Assembly: GCA_907163375.1 (NCBI GenBank)
Contig: CAJQUW010011519.1
Coordinates: forward strand, 1 to 64,000
DNA: 64,000 nucleotides
Reading direction: 5' to 3'
Origin: Prostheceraeus crozeri
Lineage: Eukaryota > Platyhelminthes > Polycladida > Euryleptidae
The notes under the pieces are model-generated. The model did no database searches and was not told where the DNA came from. It saw nothing but the letters and a program-made list of their open reading frames with translations. Each line of letters starts with the position of its first letter. The stretch's first letter is position 1. The position numbers and the translations under genes are program-made. Positions 12,415 through 25,361 of this stretch are shown one piece after another.

Positions 12415-13157
12415 GATAAAGCGTCGACTCAAAAAAGTATCAGTATACCGTGAAAATTTTTATATGAAAAGATTCAGTTTTTACGGAGATTACGTTCCTG
12501 CGGTCCAAAAAATTATTTGAGCAGTTTTTAAAACGCTAAATTTTTGCAAATTTACATACTACCGACATGAAGCCCTTTATAAGTAGAATGATGTAAGTTG
12601 GATATCAAAAGGAATGAATATTTGCTAAGAAGCATCTTGACTAAGCAAAAATTGTGCTGATGATGAAGGAAATTTTGTGAACCACATTATAATGCAAGTC
12701 CCTGCAAGTCTTCAAGGAAAAGTTGAGATCGTATTGTGCTTTTTGGGTGGGATATCATGCTTCAATTCAATTTTCATCGGTATGATTTTATGATTCACAA
12801 GGCGTCATTTCTTGAATCTGAATGGCAATGTGGACACATTGCACATCTTTTAATGGTAAATATGATCATTTTCTTTCATTGCGATGCTTTGCCCTTTCAG
12901 TGACAGACTTATAGTTTGTAATATGATCGCAAGAAAATAATCCTATTATAATAATGCTGAGCTTTAAAGTGATGGTAACCCATCGAATTGCTAATTTAAC
13001 AAACCATTTCTTTTCCAAGGTTTCATGACAAGGAGGACTTGTGGAATACTATTCTTTATTCTGTATTGCTATCATGATCAGTCAGATTCTTATTAATTTC
13101 TCCAAAATTGTAGAGAATTGCACATTGGAATTATAAATGCTGAGTTGCTACTCTACC
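12415..13157. mobile_element. MITE family A, copy 2 (~745 bp)
   Basis: Diverged direct copy of 4449-5280. The opening GCGTCGACTCAAAAAAGTATC block, the block ending AAAAATTATTTGAG, the stretch near 12975-13000 (CATCGAATTGCTAATTTAAC) and the terminal GAGTTGCTACTCTACC all align in order. It is shorter through several small deletions. Confidence 0.6.
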
Positions 13158-14457
13158 TTATATGATTACTCTATGGGTTGTAGCATGTATTTCGCAAGCT
13201 CAAGTGTCACACAAGCATCTTATGCCGTCATGGTGCGCATGGTGTAGATACTCTCAAATTGCGCTACATTTACGTGATGACTACTCGATTGAACATCGTC
13301 AACGGTCGACATGGGTCTAACTGGCGGCCTCAATGAGAAGCCGTTCTGCCCGCCGACCGGTTTTCAAAATTTGTGGCCGGAGCCGGGATCCTACAATTAC
13401 TCCCTAAAATACATCTAAAATTTAAGGGATGCTATGAAAGGTGGCAATATGGTACAAAAATATTTATTCGTTTCTGTAAGAAATAACATCAAAAAAAATT
13501 TAGAAATGAAAATAGGACTACTGTTTTTCAGTCAAGAAGAGGTTTTGAAACATGCTGTGCTATTTGTCCCTTGTAGGATTGGTATTTTCCAAAAGAAAAG
13601 ACAGACTTCAGCATAATCGAAACTGCTCGATCACAAGATCAAATTATATCTATACATCGGAAAAGTGAAAGTTTATCTACAATGCGAAAGTAATAGTCGA
13701 TCAGACTTTATGGAGTAATTGAAAACGACGCATTTTCTCACGATTTCTCATCTTGATTGACATCTAACCATTCAGAATGCAATTGCTTATGCGGTGATTT
13801 AATCAAAAAGAAAACGGCTTATCATATTTTGCAGAAATCATTCTGTGTCTGACAAGCTTTAAAAACGAGAGTTATAACTAAACGGAGATAAACCATAATA
13901 ATGTACTCATATTTTCGAATTTCGATGTCCTTACTTGTCAATTTTTCAATTTGACAAATAATGTGAACATTCTTTGTGAGTTGACAGTAAGGCAGTAATT
14001 GACCATCAGGTGTATTTCTTAAGGGGTTGCGAAGAATCAGTCATTACTAAATTGAATTTAGCAATCAATTTCTTTTAGTTGTAGGTCTACCATTGTTTTT
14101 TTTACAAATGTTACCGTTAATGCTAGCTGCATTTGAAATCAGCTGTCAATTTATCAGATTATTATTTAATTTCCTCAAATGACAATCAATAACGAAATCG
14201 AGTGATAAATGAACGTTGTCTGCTTTGGTAGATGGCATTTTATTGCATTTATTTTTACTCGTTTCAACATATTTATGATTAAACCTAAATCCGTTGCTGT
14301 TTATTCATAAACATGTATCATAGTGCTCATAGAGTCATAAGCTTTGTCTGCATCAGAAAATTGTCATTTGAGAAAATTAAATAAGTTGAAAGTTATGACA
14401 TTTCAGTAACGTTTTCAACTAAACCAGAGAAAAAAAAGAAAAATTATATCATCTAAT
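13158..14457. other. Non-coding DNA, nothing recognised
   Basis: AT-rich sequence. A reverse-transcriptase region for the Penelope-like end downstream was looked for and not found, so that element is 5'-truncated. Confidence 0.4.
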
Positions 14458-14824
14458 AAAGGCAAACCCAAAGAGGAATGCAATTGTAATGTGTGTAGCG
14501 CCAATGGTCCTAAATACAACTGCAAAAGCAGATATCTAGTTTATTGTTTTAATTGCTTTTGGTGCAATGACCTCTATGTTGGACAAAGTTGTCGACCTTT
14601 TAAGTTGCGCTATCAAGAACACGAAGGTAGTATTCGCAACAAATTCCAAAAGTGCTTTGAGCGAGCATTATCTAAAATTCCATGCTGGTGGAGAGATGGA
14701 AATAACTGACTTTGGTTGTGAGATCCTTATTCAACAATTTAATGCGATTACAACTAGAATGGCTGAAGCACGCTTCATAGCGATGAAAATGCAAAAACTT
14801 AATAGACGTCATGAACAAGTTTAA
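14458..14824 (+). pseudogene. Penelope-like element, GIY-YIG endonuclease domain
   Basis: The first frame gives a Cys-rich lead-in (ECNCNVCSANG...YNC) and then LVYCFNCFWCNDLYVGQS, the GIY-YIG core with its Y-V-G, followed by RPFKLRYQEHEG. After a frame change near 14650 the second frame continues SALSEHYLKFHAGGEM and ends MAEARFIAMKMQKLNRRHE, the C-terminal part of the same nuclease including the catalytic-type Glu of the A-E-x-x-F helix. This is the usual C-terminal domain of a Penelope-like reverse transcriptase. The polymerase part is absent, so the copy is 5'-truncated as well as frameshifted. Confidence 0.75.
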
Positions 14825-14880
14825 TGAGTTGCCACAACTATGCCTAATCAGTATTTAAGGATCCTTCCACATTTGTACGC

Positions 14881-14920
14881 CACCCTTGAGACTGTCTTCG
14901 GACGAAACGCGTCTGGTGCC
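14881..14920 (+). ncRNA. Hammerhead-ribozyme-like motif of the Penelope-like element
   Basis: About 60 bp after the nuclease stop, the sequence contains GTC-TTCG-GAC (a stem II with a UUCG loop, 14893-14903), directly followed by the invariant GAAA and then CGCGTC, which supplies the short stem III and a GUC cleavage triplet. CACC at 14881-14884 can pair with GGTG at 14915-14918 as stem I. The first core strand reads CTTGAGA instead of CUGANGA, so the copy is probably degenerate. Penelope-like elements are known to carry hammerhead ribozymes in this position. Confidence 0.5.
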
Positions 14921-15062
14921 TCTTTTTAACTTCTGTAACTTATTGGAATAAAAAGTCGTAAATAGAAGGGAGAGACTTCTATATTTTCAATTATTTGGAA
15001 ATTACTTATCTTGAAATGAACCTCCCGTATCGACGCACAACGAGTGAACTACAAAGAGTGCA

Positions 15063-15888
15063 TACAGTCCGCTTCATAAATAGTTAGAGATTAGTTAAAA
15101 CAACAGCATTATATACACGTAGTAAACAATAATCTTTTAACTATAATTGAATGAATTTGTTTCCTATATCAAATTAAATATTTTTCTTTGTTATATGTTG
15201 ACCCAGCAAGAGCCTAGTCCTTAAAAGGACTAATGGGTGCGTTCATAGTAGCCAGATTCATCTCCTCTGAGTTCTATTACCTAAGTTCGTATTCCTGCCT
15301 GTCCTTTATACAATTGAGTTGCCCTATCTCGATGGCATGGAGCATCCATACGAAGCCAATCAGATGATCATTTAATCGAACAGCTGCCTCATCTGAACAG
15401 ACAACACGTGATCACTGATTTCGCCCGTGGCAACGTTTCATTGACCACTGTAGTCTCAGCTCAATATAGTTTGTGCTCAATAACATAAAACAAATGAAAT
15501 GAATGAATTCGACGTCTTTCGATTACACAGCATTGTTCTCGTCTGCCTAGACAAGCAGTCTAGAGAATGCACAGACACATGTCGACAGCCGCATAGTAAA
15601 GAATCCATTTGTGTGAGAAAATGTGTGGCCTATCAGTTATGCATGCGTGAGAGTGTCACGCTTTCTGGTTAGGGATGGAAATGAGTATTGAATTCCAAAC
15701 AAATTCCAAATGATTGAAACATTATTAAGGCTACTGACTGCTATATTTAGAGTACAGTCATGAAATTTTCACAGGAGCAATTTCATAACATGAGCTTTCT
15801 AAACATCTAGAGATTGTTGACTTCGGAAACGACTTTCTATGCGTAATTTGCGCTTGCTCATTTCAATTCTTAATGAAACGATTTAGTA
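15063..15888 (-). mobile_element. Internally deleted Tc1-family transposon (826 bp)
   Basis: This is an inverted, shorter copy of the element at 62472-63968. Its left part (TACAGTCCGCTTCATAAATAG..., then AGAGCCTAGTCCTTAAAAGG) matches the 3' end of that element. The block at about 15290-15380 matches its transposase C-terminal coding region in antisense. The part from about 15480 to 15888 matches its 5' end. Most of the transposase gene is missing. The two ends are weak inverted repeats with TA borders. Its retained transposase piece lacks the N-terminal DNA-binding domain. Confidence 0.7.
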
Positions 15889-18800
15889 TGCGACTTTTGA
15901 TCACTAAAGTGTAAAAGCATAAGAGCTAGAGCCTCAAAATTAAGTTATGAAAAGCCGCCAGAAGTTCGCGAACATACAGTGGCGTTAAGCACCAATACGA
16001 TTCTGCGATTCGATGCAAACTAACTTTTTCCGACCGCTGTATTTTCTAATCCAAGACTTGGTAGGGTCTCAATTTCATTGCTGGAGTGAAAGCAATTTTC
16101 GATTTTGACACTGACTTCATCTTGCAAGTGATGAAATTGTTACACATTTTTACAATTTTGTGTTTCGTCTGGACAACGAAAGTATTGATGAAATGAAACA
16201 GAATTTGTAATGACCTATGATTTCTTACTAGCATAAACATGATGACAGTTGATATTAATTGCGACATCATGTACTATAATTAGCATTTCTCAGACAGTAT
16301 TGTATTCCTCGAAATATACATTAATAGAAACAACCATAAGAAACACAATTATAAATCATCCTAAAATGTCGCGGATTTAAAATAGTAATGTTTTGAAAAG
16401 TCAAATCCACAGACTGTTTATGTCGAAAATCATTTTTGGTGGTGTACTGTGAAAAAACAATTGCAATGGAATACATGTGTCGAAGCTTTTTGGTAAAAAT
16501 TAATATGAGAAATATAGCAGCAATCTTAGCCCTCGCCCCACTGGGGAGAGGGCGATTTTCGCCCACCCCAAGCGAATTTTCGCAGCATCTTTTAGACCCA
16601 GCAAGCTATGGCCGCCAGATTTCTAGCAGCTTACTTTCTACGCATTATGCAACTTTTGACACAAGGATAATGAATTTGTCACAACACTTTTGGCGTGAGA
16701 GCTGATTTAAAATTTAATTGTTTGGAATATTTTGACTGATTTCGGTATATATTCACTTCTAATGTACATGCATATTGCGGCATCAATTCTTGATGAAATA
16801 AGTTGAGATTACATAAAGGATTCTTCTTATTAATATAGAGATATACACAAATGCAAAATCTTTCAATTTGAAATTATCTGCTTATTATGCATGCATGTTT
16901 GAAATTCAAATTTCAAATATGATTTTTTGCTATTTTTGTATCTTTTAGTTCTGCACCTGATCAGCAATTATTGAAATTTCAGGATCATATTGCTTTTAAC
17001 CTCAGTGTCTCGATAAAAGTCACCGAATTCGGTTGTTTATTTGCCTGCGGAAACCAATTGTAAAGATTGATGTGCTTCGTTATGTTGCTAGGTTTAACAG
17101 ACTCTACGCATTCTACGTTCTCTTGATATCATTGCTCTTTGATATCGTTGTTACATTTTATTGCTTTTCTCGTTGATTGATGTCTATGGCCCAATGGTAA
17201 CGCAAAATTTATAGAATGTACATGTAAATGACTAGGTCCTTTTTTCAAACTGTCGTTATATACTCACTTCACTTGGTAACTTAGTGAAGTACACACGTTT
17301 AGAGTTGTCTTTCGTGACTGGACTGCCAACTAGTCGTTAAGTTATTTGTCATTTTTGTATGCACGTTATTTTTAACTTTTTTGTAATACGCCCATGTATT
17401 TTGCAGAAACCGTCTCAATAAGGCTTTCTTTGGTGAAAATAAATACCTTGTAAAAGCACCTGGATAGTTTTATAGACGCGTTTTACACCAACACTAATAT
17501 GTGCGATTTTAGTGGCATTTAAGTCTATCCATGCGATCAATTTTTGAAGAGATTGAATGAGCGCAGATTTTCTTGATTCAGACCAACTATGATTACCATG
17601 TCGAGCACAGATTAAAAGTAAATGAACATAATTTATATACAGTGATAAATGAGGTCAGATTTTACACGTAAGCATGTTTATATCAAATATCTCAGGATTG
17701 CTGTTGACACTAATGTCCAATATATGTAATGGCAATAATGTGAATGCGCCTTAGATTGATGATAGGTAGAACGACAGGAAGTTCATGTCTGCAACAATAT
17801 TTTCAAAAGTCAAATATCAACATCCCATTGCTGAACATGTATTTGTAGCATCCACGAAATATAATGATTGTAATAAAATCAAGAAAATTCGTTTCAAGTG
17901 AAACTACAGATAAAAATCAAGAGGAGAGAGTTTAAGCATTTGAACCCTTACATTTTCTTGACGTGCTTTTGAAAATTTGTGACTTTGAAAAATTAATCCA
18001 TATCCAATTCGATGAAGAATCTTTTGAGGTAGTCGCCTTTATTAAATATGATAGTCATATAAAATCTTATATTATGCGATGCTACTCATTTTCGGGATAA
18101 CTTGAATAAAACTCAAATGGTTCAGATTTATAGAAGAAAACAAATGCATGGAAGTTGCGTTGGCATTATAAACTATATCTTCTGTGTTATCTTCGAGACA
18201 AATAATTTGATATGAATCACTGTAAAAAGTTCGAGACTTGTCAATCAAATGAACAAAGAACTTTCCCTGTTGAATAGGAAACTATTGAAAATTGAAATAT
18301 TCGTAGCTTTGAATTCAATATGACTTATTTATGAGCAGATCATGAAGATAAAGATGGTGAAAGCACTGATACATTAAAGAGAATTTGTAAACTCAAATTT
18401 GTAGCTTTAGTGTCTGAGATTTTAAGGGGACCATACCCTAGTATTTTGCCTACAAGGGATAACCTGAAACACATGATTAAGGGACAAATAATACGTATGG
18501 AATAGTTTGCATGAACTTGATATGTTAACAAGTTTTGGTAAAAATCCTTTCTCGATGTTTTATTCATTGTTTATTAAGCATTCCTTCTTTTAAAGGTACT
18601 TACACAGAAAGATGAAAGACTGAAATACATGCAAAATGATATTGATTGGTGTTTTAAGATCATAATAAGGTGCAATAAGCTATAGACATTCAAGTAAATG
18701 CGAATTTGCTTAACATGCAGGTGAAAAGACAATACATTGAGGAAATTACATCAACTCATGAAAAGAATAAATAAAGAGATGCGGAAAAAACTAACTTTTA

Positions 18801-19744
18801 AGTATTATTCTAAAGCTACGCTTCTCTATATTTGGATAAGGATAGAATTCTTGTTGGATTTTTTCTTTTGTGGCAGATTTCGGAGCGTAAACCCAACATT
18901 GCTCCCATAGCTCAAAAAATTGTAATTTATTGATCGAACATGCTGTTGTCAATGCTAACAATGAGAGGTCGACACTGGATTTGGAACCATCGATGAAATT
19001 TTGCGACTGGTGAATATCAGTCTGATATGAAAAACAATTTGAACATTGCTATTTCGCAGAGTTGAAGCACATGGCGAAACCATTTTGGTAGAATATCATG
19101 GAGAATTCCCGACTCTTCTTTTCGGAGGTATGTCGCATCTGCGATGGGAGAGTGTGATTCTCAAAAAGATCAAAGGAGCAATGTTGATAATTATCTTCAT
19201 ACATCACCATGCCCACTATTCGATGGCACATGCAGGAACTTACTAAATGGACAAAAAGAAATTTTCAATTGCTTTACAGAGATAGGAAAAATAGTCGTGC
19301 GTCGCTTGCGGATTGCTGTAAATGGCTTGAAAAAAGGTTCGATCGCCACGATTCCTTCAAATTCGGAGAATTCAGATCATTGCGCACAAGTTTTCTCCAT
19401 CATGTTGGCCCTTCCGATCATCATTAAAAAAGTTAGCAGGCGAACGAAAAAAATCACAAACTTCTCTGTAGAACTTGACATCGTCTGTCTATTTGCTGTG
19501 TGATCCAGTTGATAACAGTCACTGAAACTTTGCACAATTTAGAATGTTTAATGTTGAACTGACTGCTTATTGTTCTATTTCTATGTGATTATGTCAACAG
19601 ATTGTGCCATTTCATTAGTGTTACATGTTCCAATGCTTCCTTTCTAGTCAAACAGAAGCAGATACGACCGGTCTAATTCTGTGACACTACACCATTTCCA
19701 ATTTTACACTACTGTCTGGTTTTATTACAATGATTGCCTTCAAT
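15889..19744. other. Non-coding DNA, nothing recognised
   Basis: AT-rich DNA with only short open frames lacking any known motif. A GC-rich spot at 16530-16575 (CGCCCCACTGGGGAGAGGGCG) stands out but has no identifiable role. Confidence 0.4.
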
Positions 19745-20345
19745 GATTTCTAGGAATGTCCATAAGAAGAATTTTACATTCGCAGCTCCATCCCATCCCA
19801 CGGGATTTATCAATTATCAACTTATCGAAATCCTACAGGCTCAATATCTTCAACAATAATTTTCAACAACTTAGTGCGTCACTTTGCATGATTACATGAA
19901 TTTTCAAAGCTGACACTGCGAAGGCAGAAAGTCATCATGCAATTAATATGTACGCTTCATTGTTGTTAAACTGCTGAAAATGTTGTTGATGTCTTATTGT
20001 GACTTCTGATTAAAACATTCACCCTAAATATTAAAGACTCTGAGGACCGTTTAACTGAATCGATGGTCACAAAGTTTGAAATAAACTTGAGGCGGGTGAA
20101 TGAAGATTTCATCTGAGTACATGTATATTACCTGTAAACAGTGGGCGTCCCCGAGGCTTCCGTCTATATTTCAAGTCACATGAAATGTCGCATGACATTG
20201 CAATTTTCGCACTAAAATCGACGAGTGCGCGGCTGCACGCGCGATTGCATATACGTGATGGTCCCCAAACTGGAAGTCCAATGCAAATGAAATTTGGCTT
20301 GCACCTAGAATAGGGCCTTCATTATAAATGGTTGGTGAGACTGAC
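19745..20345. repeat. Dispersed repeat, copy 1
   Basis: Two blocks recur in the same order near 57150-58565: a block with CCCATCCCACGGGATTTATC (compare 57191-57210) and a block with AAACTGGAAGTCCAATGCAAA (compare 58514-58534), preceded in both by a TGAAATG...CATGACATTG-like stretch. The blocks lie closer together here. The repeat is uncharacterised and has no coding capacity. Confidence 0.4.
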
Positions 20346-20869
20346 GGTTTATGAGATGAATGTCGTAATTTGTGGTGAATAAAGTCCTGTGAATTAAATT
20401 AGCAATTTTCATGTTTTGCCATCTTTGATGCAAAAAGGGACATTATAATAGTTATTGAAATCACCATATATTTACCATTTTCAGTGGATATACTGAAATT
20501 AGCTTAAGTTACTCATGATGAACGATTGACTCAATAAATTTGACGCTTACTTAGTATTTTGGCCAGCTCCTCTAGTCTTCAAGGTTCCATGTCAAAATAG
20601 TCTTTTTACCAAACGGTCCTGAAACTAAGTTTTGATAAAACTGTACCAAGAAAAGTCACAAACTGGAGTTCAAGTAATTGGAACGACTTCATCAACATCA
20701 AAAACCTGGGATTCTGTTACTGTTTCAGCCAGAAAGTCTATAGTTTCTGACAGTTCGTGGAAGTAGGCCTAAAGATGCCTATTTTCAATCAGTCAGACGC
20801 TATGGAGTTTCAGCTAAATTTTAACAGAAACATGGGTTTCAGATATTGCGGAAGACGTTCCTGTTATTA

Positions 20870-21510
20870 AAATTGCAGTTTGTGGCTTTCCCTCGGACGT
20901 CTTTAACAAGAACATTTTGGAGACCATCTTCCACGAAGACAATTTTGACGCCATGATTCTCATTGACATGCTATCCACTAAATTGCTTAGAAAGCTTCTC
21001 TCGATGCAATGATGGCAAACATGAATAATGGACGCCAGCAATTCTGATTTTGTCCTTGGGTTCTTCTTGTTCACCCGTTCTCCATTATTCCCCAACAGTT
21101 TTCAATGAAGCTGAGGTCCGGACTGTTCTCAGGCCAAGGGAGAGACCTTAGTCCCACCTGGTCCTTAGAATTGGATACTGCCTCAGCTCCGTCAGCTGGA
21201 GAGAAATAGTCCTGAAAACCCACTTCATCATTGCAAAAATATGTTAATTTACGTAAAAACACCCTCTTCCGTTTGATTTTCCCTTAAGTCAACCACACAT
21301 GCAGATGCTCGATTCCACGGTTGCTGAAGGAGCCCCAGATCATCACAGATTGCGGAAAGTTGGCAGCTGGAGTTTGCCTTGATCTTTTATCAGATGATAG
21401 AATGCAGTTGATGAAGCGTTCAACCTTTCAGCAATGGCCTTCTGCGCATGCTTTTCTCTGCAAAAGTTTGAAACAGACATTGGTGAATGGACGAAGGTAT
21501 TTTCTTCTGC
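20870..21510 (-). pseudogene. Tc1-like transposase remnant
   Basis: On the minus strand a block near 21350 reads FPQSVMIWGSFSNRGIEHLHV, matching the mid-domain V-M-V-W-G-x-x-S of Tc1-like transposases. Downstream (about 21150-21060) LPWPENSPDLSFIENCWGIM matches the conserved L-P-W-P-x-x-S-P-D-L-N-P-I-E-N-x-W block with the third catalytic Glu. Past it, TKSELLASIIHVCHHCIERSF and LVDSMSMRI continue the C-terminal helices. Stops and frame changes separate the blocks, and the second catalytic Asp block is not intact. Confidence 0.7.
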
Positions 21511-21806
21511 CCATTGTCTTCTAAATTCTAAGTTTCACTTCTGCGTCAAAGTAGGTGCATTCAATGACTAAGCTCAATGGCATTGGTATATATTCGCAAG
21601 TAAAAATGCCAGGAAGGTGCCCTAAGTCTGCATTTCGGAACATATATCCGTAATTAGAATCAATTCCTCACTGGTCGACTAAAAATGATGTCAATGATGT
21701 TTCGACTGGCCAAAAATAAGAAATTGCTAATTCAGTTGAGAGGGCTGCATCATAATGCGATCGGTTAGTCTGTCCGATTGACAGGCTTGATGTATTCAAA
21801 AAATGT

Positions 21807-21808
<2 letters not shown>

Positions 21809-21864
<56 letters not shown>
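21809..21864. repeat. (AT)28 microsatellite
   Basis: Uninterrupted 56-bp AT dinucleotide run bordered on both sides by ATGTCAA-like sequence. Confidence 0.95.
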
Positions 21865-21867
<3 letters not shown>

Positions 21868-24800
21868 AAGATAATATATCGAATGATACATCTTATGCCT
21901 TGACATTTGAGATGCTTATAATTCCTCGGCCAATTGAGGGACCTACCGGTCCATGGGCTCAAGTTCTCGTCCCGGATCCATCCCAGGCTTTCAATCCCAC
22001 GTGAGCCCCCCCGTGGGGTATTGTGACCCTCCAATTCTCAATAGAATTCTATAGATATAATAGAATCCTCAATAGAATTGCAATTGCTTCAGCTGCTTGG
22101 ACAAAGCTTTGGAGCACTTGGTCGCATTAAGAATAGGTCTAGGCAATGTGCATTGCACATTGCAGTATAATCAAGTAGCGCTTGTCTTCTTGAAGCCTTC
22201 TCAAATGTACATGCAAGTGTATCAAAAAAACTTCTAAAATTGAAATGGATGTGTAAGTGCAATCACCACTAGTAGCATGGTCTTAAAGTGTGAAATTCTT
22301 AAAAGTACAGGGACAAGAGATTTCGAGTTAGTCTTTGATTAATTGTATCGAGGACTAGTTTTCCTTAGTCCTAACTTCTCGATTTTTCTCCCAACGAACA
22401 GCTATTTAAAGATTCAACGATGAAACTGAGTCAAATATCATGTTGATGAAGGCAATTTCTTTTTATTATACTTAATGATTGAACTGTGCCATTGAGATTG
22501 TGGCATTCTTCTTGCAATTCATCTTCTATTCTAAGAATAAATATATTCCTTGTCTAATGTAAATTTCTTATCTAATATTACGAGTAACAAGCAATCTTTC
22601 CAGCTTGTATGCATTAGCTAAATTTAGCATCTGCAAACTCAACAGGTATCAGGTGATATTTCTTGATATTTCTTATTTTATATTTATCTATTTATTTCTA
22701 AAATCAGACGTCAGTATTCAGCATAATGCTTTAACTTGCTACGTTAGAATGCATGGAGAAGGTGGCATGCATCACCGCATGTTGTTCACAATAGTTCATT
22801 TTTGCATGCATCTGTCAGTTTACTTTGTCATGGACGCATGCTGGTCAAATTTTATCAGCTGTAAGAGCCAGGGTAAGCCAGAAGGGCGGCTTTAATGTGA
22901 AAAAATCCCTTTTTGCTACATCCGATGCATTTCATGGGGGCAGGTGTACTTTGGCCAACTCACACTGCACAAATGTGGATATATTGGAATACATCAACAC
23001 ATAATTCAGAAGAAGCAACAAATAAAGAAAGAATATGGAAGGAAGAAACCACAGAATCGGCTAAACAATGTGTCATTTAAAGCACAAGTGATGAGCCTCG
23101 CTCACGAAGAAGGAAAGATGATATTATCAACATTAATTGAAAACTTCTGACATTCTTTATTATTCAAAAGAATTTCCAACCTCAGATATTTAGATTACAA
23201 CTTCATTTCATAGTATATCACAGTAATACTCGTAGAGCTCCTAATCTAATTATCTCTCAGGAAATGGAGTTCTTCAAGTCATTAGTACGGTTTTAATTAT
23301 TAGCGCGATTGGTTCAAGGATCAAATTTCTTTGTTTTGGAGGTGCATCATTTGTATAAGAGGGATGACGCATTGCCGAAATGACAGAAAGTGAAAAGATC
23401 CACAAGAAATTACTTCCTAACCAAATCCGGTTAGGTGCTTTGATGCAGAGGAGCTTGATGAGATGTAGTACAAAGACAAAGGATACATGTGGCTTGTCAT
23501 CTCAACTGTATCAAACATAGAGACGAACTTTTCTACCTTCTTTACTGTTGTGACAGTTCTTGAAGTACATTTATGGCATGAATCGTCTGACGACGATGAT
23601 CAACTTCATTTTAAACAGCTCTTCAAGTTCATCCATTAATCAAATACGGCGACATGCTACAGTCTATTACTGTAACCCTATCAATATCCTGTTCTGCAGC
23701 TCAACGAGATCCCGGACTTCTTAAGTTTTTTACACTTCTTAAGCATTGCTCCAAATCATCATGAAATAATCATTCCAATGCTTGAAATGCTATTCTAAAT
23801 TTCTCTTTTTTTCAAAAGTAATTAATAAATGGAAGTGTGCGACTTTCCGATGCCCAAAGAATTCAAATTATTTAGAAAAGACGCGAAGTAACTGCTTAAA
23901 TGTACCATTTATTAATACTAAAAAATGACTAAGTAGTTTTTAGTCTTCAAACACCATTTGAATTTCCAATACTCTATTTAAAGTCCAGTGATTCACAACG
24001 ATGTGATTCATTGACTAGCAATTATAAAATAATGCACTCATAACTGTCTTTCCTGACGAAAACCAGCGAATTTTGGCTTAAATTTGGTTATATCGGCGCG
24101 ATGTAGCTAAAAGCCACAAAAGTCTACAAGATTTTCAAGCAGGATTTGTCGTTGTCATTTTAATGGCATTTAGGGCGACAGTTTGATGGCGCTATGTCAA
24201 TGCAACGCCATTGGCCCGACGTCGAAGAATCAGGAACCATAACTGTATCGGCCCAATGTCGACGCAACGTTGCTAGCCCGACAACTTTTTTTTCACAGGG
24301 TAGGCTTTCGGTGCGGTTAACTGAACCTGGTCAATGGCTGAATCTTCCCCACCTTTATAATGACTGAAATCATTGGTTTCTTTTATTAAAAGTAATTGTG
24401 TTATTTGAAATGATCGCATGCGGATTCCATCAAAATGAACAATAAAAATTCGCTATCGTTCGTGAATATAAGTTTCGAGAGATTTTGAACAGTCTAACTT
24501 CTGAGATCCATGTAAATACATTCGCTGCTCAATTAAAGGTATAACTGGTGCGGATCAATCTGCAGTCACACGATTGAATATTTTCAGACATCTGCAATGT
24601 AAATTGTTATTACCCGCAATTGTTATTCGGAGCTAAACCGTCAAAACCGAAATTCAAAAATCAGTCTGTACAGAAGCATTAACACGCAATACAGGCGTGG
24701 ATTATTGGGACCAAATGGATGGATTATCTCCCACGAATTTATTTTAAGATCCTCACCATTTGCATGACTCAATGCTCTAGATGTCTTAAATAGAAGACTG

Positions 24801-25355
24801 TGTGGAAGTGGATACGACAAGATTTTCATCCAGGCTCGCTCGACACACAAATTTCAAGCCGAGCCGCGGTATACGGTATACTCTCTCAGGAATTGACTTT
24901 CGCGCCGAAAAATCAGATAGGGAATCCTTCATTCTTATTGGGGTTATTTTATTGTGACTTTTTCATTCAGGGTCTATTTTCTGACGACAAATGGAAAGCT
25001 ATTTTTAACTATTGTAAGCGGATCGACATTGCAGGTTTCTTATATTTCAACTGATTTGCATTCCATTATTGAAGTAGAAAATCTTTGAAAAAATCAAGAT
25101 ATTTTATCGGCCGGAATATAATACAACACGGCCAAGCATTTTTGCAATTCTATCAGCTCCAAAATATCGCGCACATGTTCATATACGTGGCTTTGTGTCG
25201 ATTTAAGAAAAGAAAAAATTTGAATAACTTTTATGTTTAGAAAAACTGCACAGAATTTGATTCTGATACAGAACTAAATTGCTTTAGCACATTAAAAGGG
25301 CGAACTGTCATATTCCAAGCTCAATTATCCACTGAGGTGATTAAAATCAGTAATG
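21865..25355. other. Non-coding DNA, left flank of the Polinton
   Basis: No gene recognised. The 24170-24300 stretch contains related GC-rich pieces (GACGCAACGTTGCTAGCCCGAC and CAATGCAACGCCATTGGCCCGAC type) that may be the end of an old transposon, but I cannot define borders. Confidence 0.4.
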
Positions 25356-25361
25356 ACAATA
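25356..25361. other. Polinton target-site duplication, left copy
   Basis: ACAATA directly outside the left terminal repeat, identical to 51859-51864. Six bases is the standard duplication length for Polintons. Confidence 0.95.

Noticed and set aside
19046-19503. Cluster of overlapping short plus-strand frames
   Set aside because: They are in several frames with no recognisable domain. Possibly an old repeat, but nothing supports a gene.
21900-22030. GC-rich stretch after the AT microsatellite, considered as a tRNA-derived SINE
   Set aside because: No A-box/B-box pair or cloverleaf could be placed on either strand.
24170-24300. GC-rich pieces resembling an old transposon end
   Set aside because: Related GACGCAACG-type pieces are visible, but no partner end or target duplication could be found.
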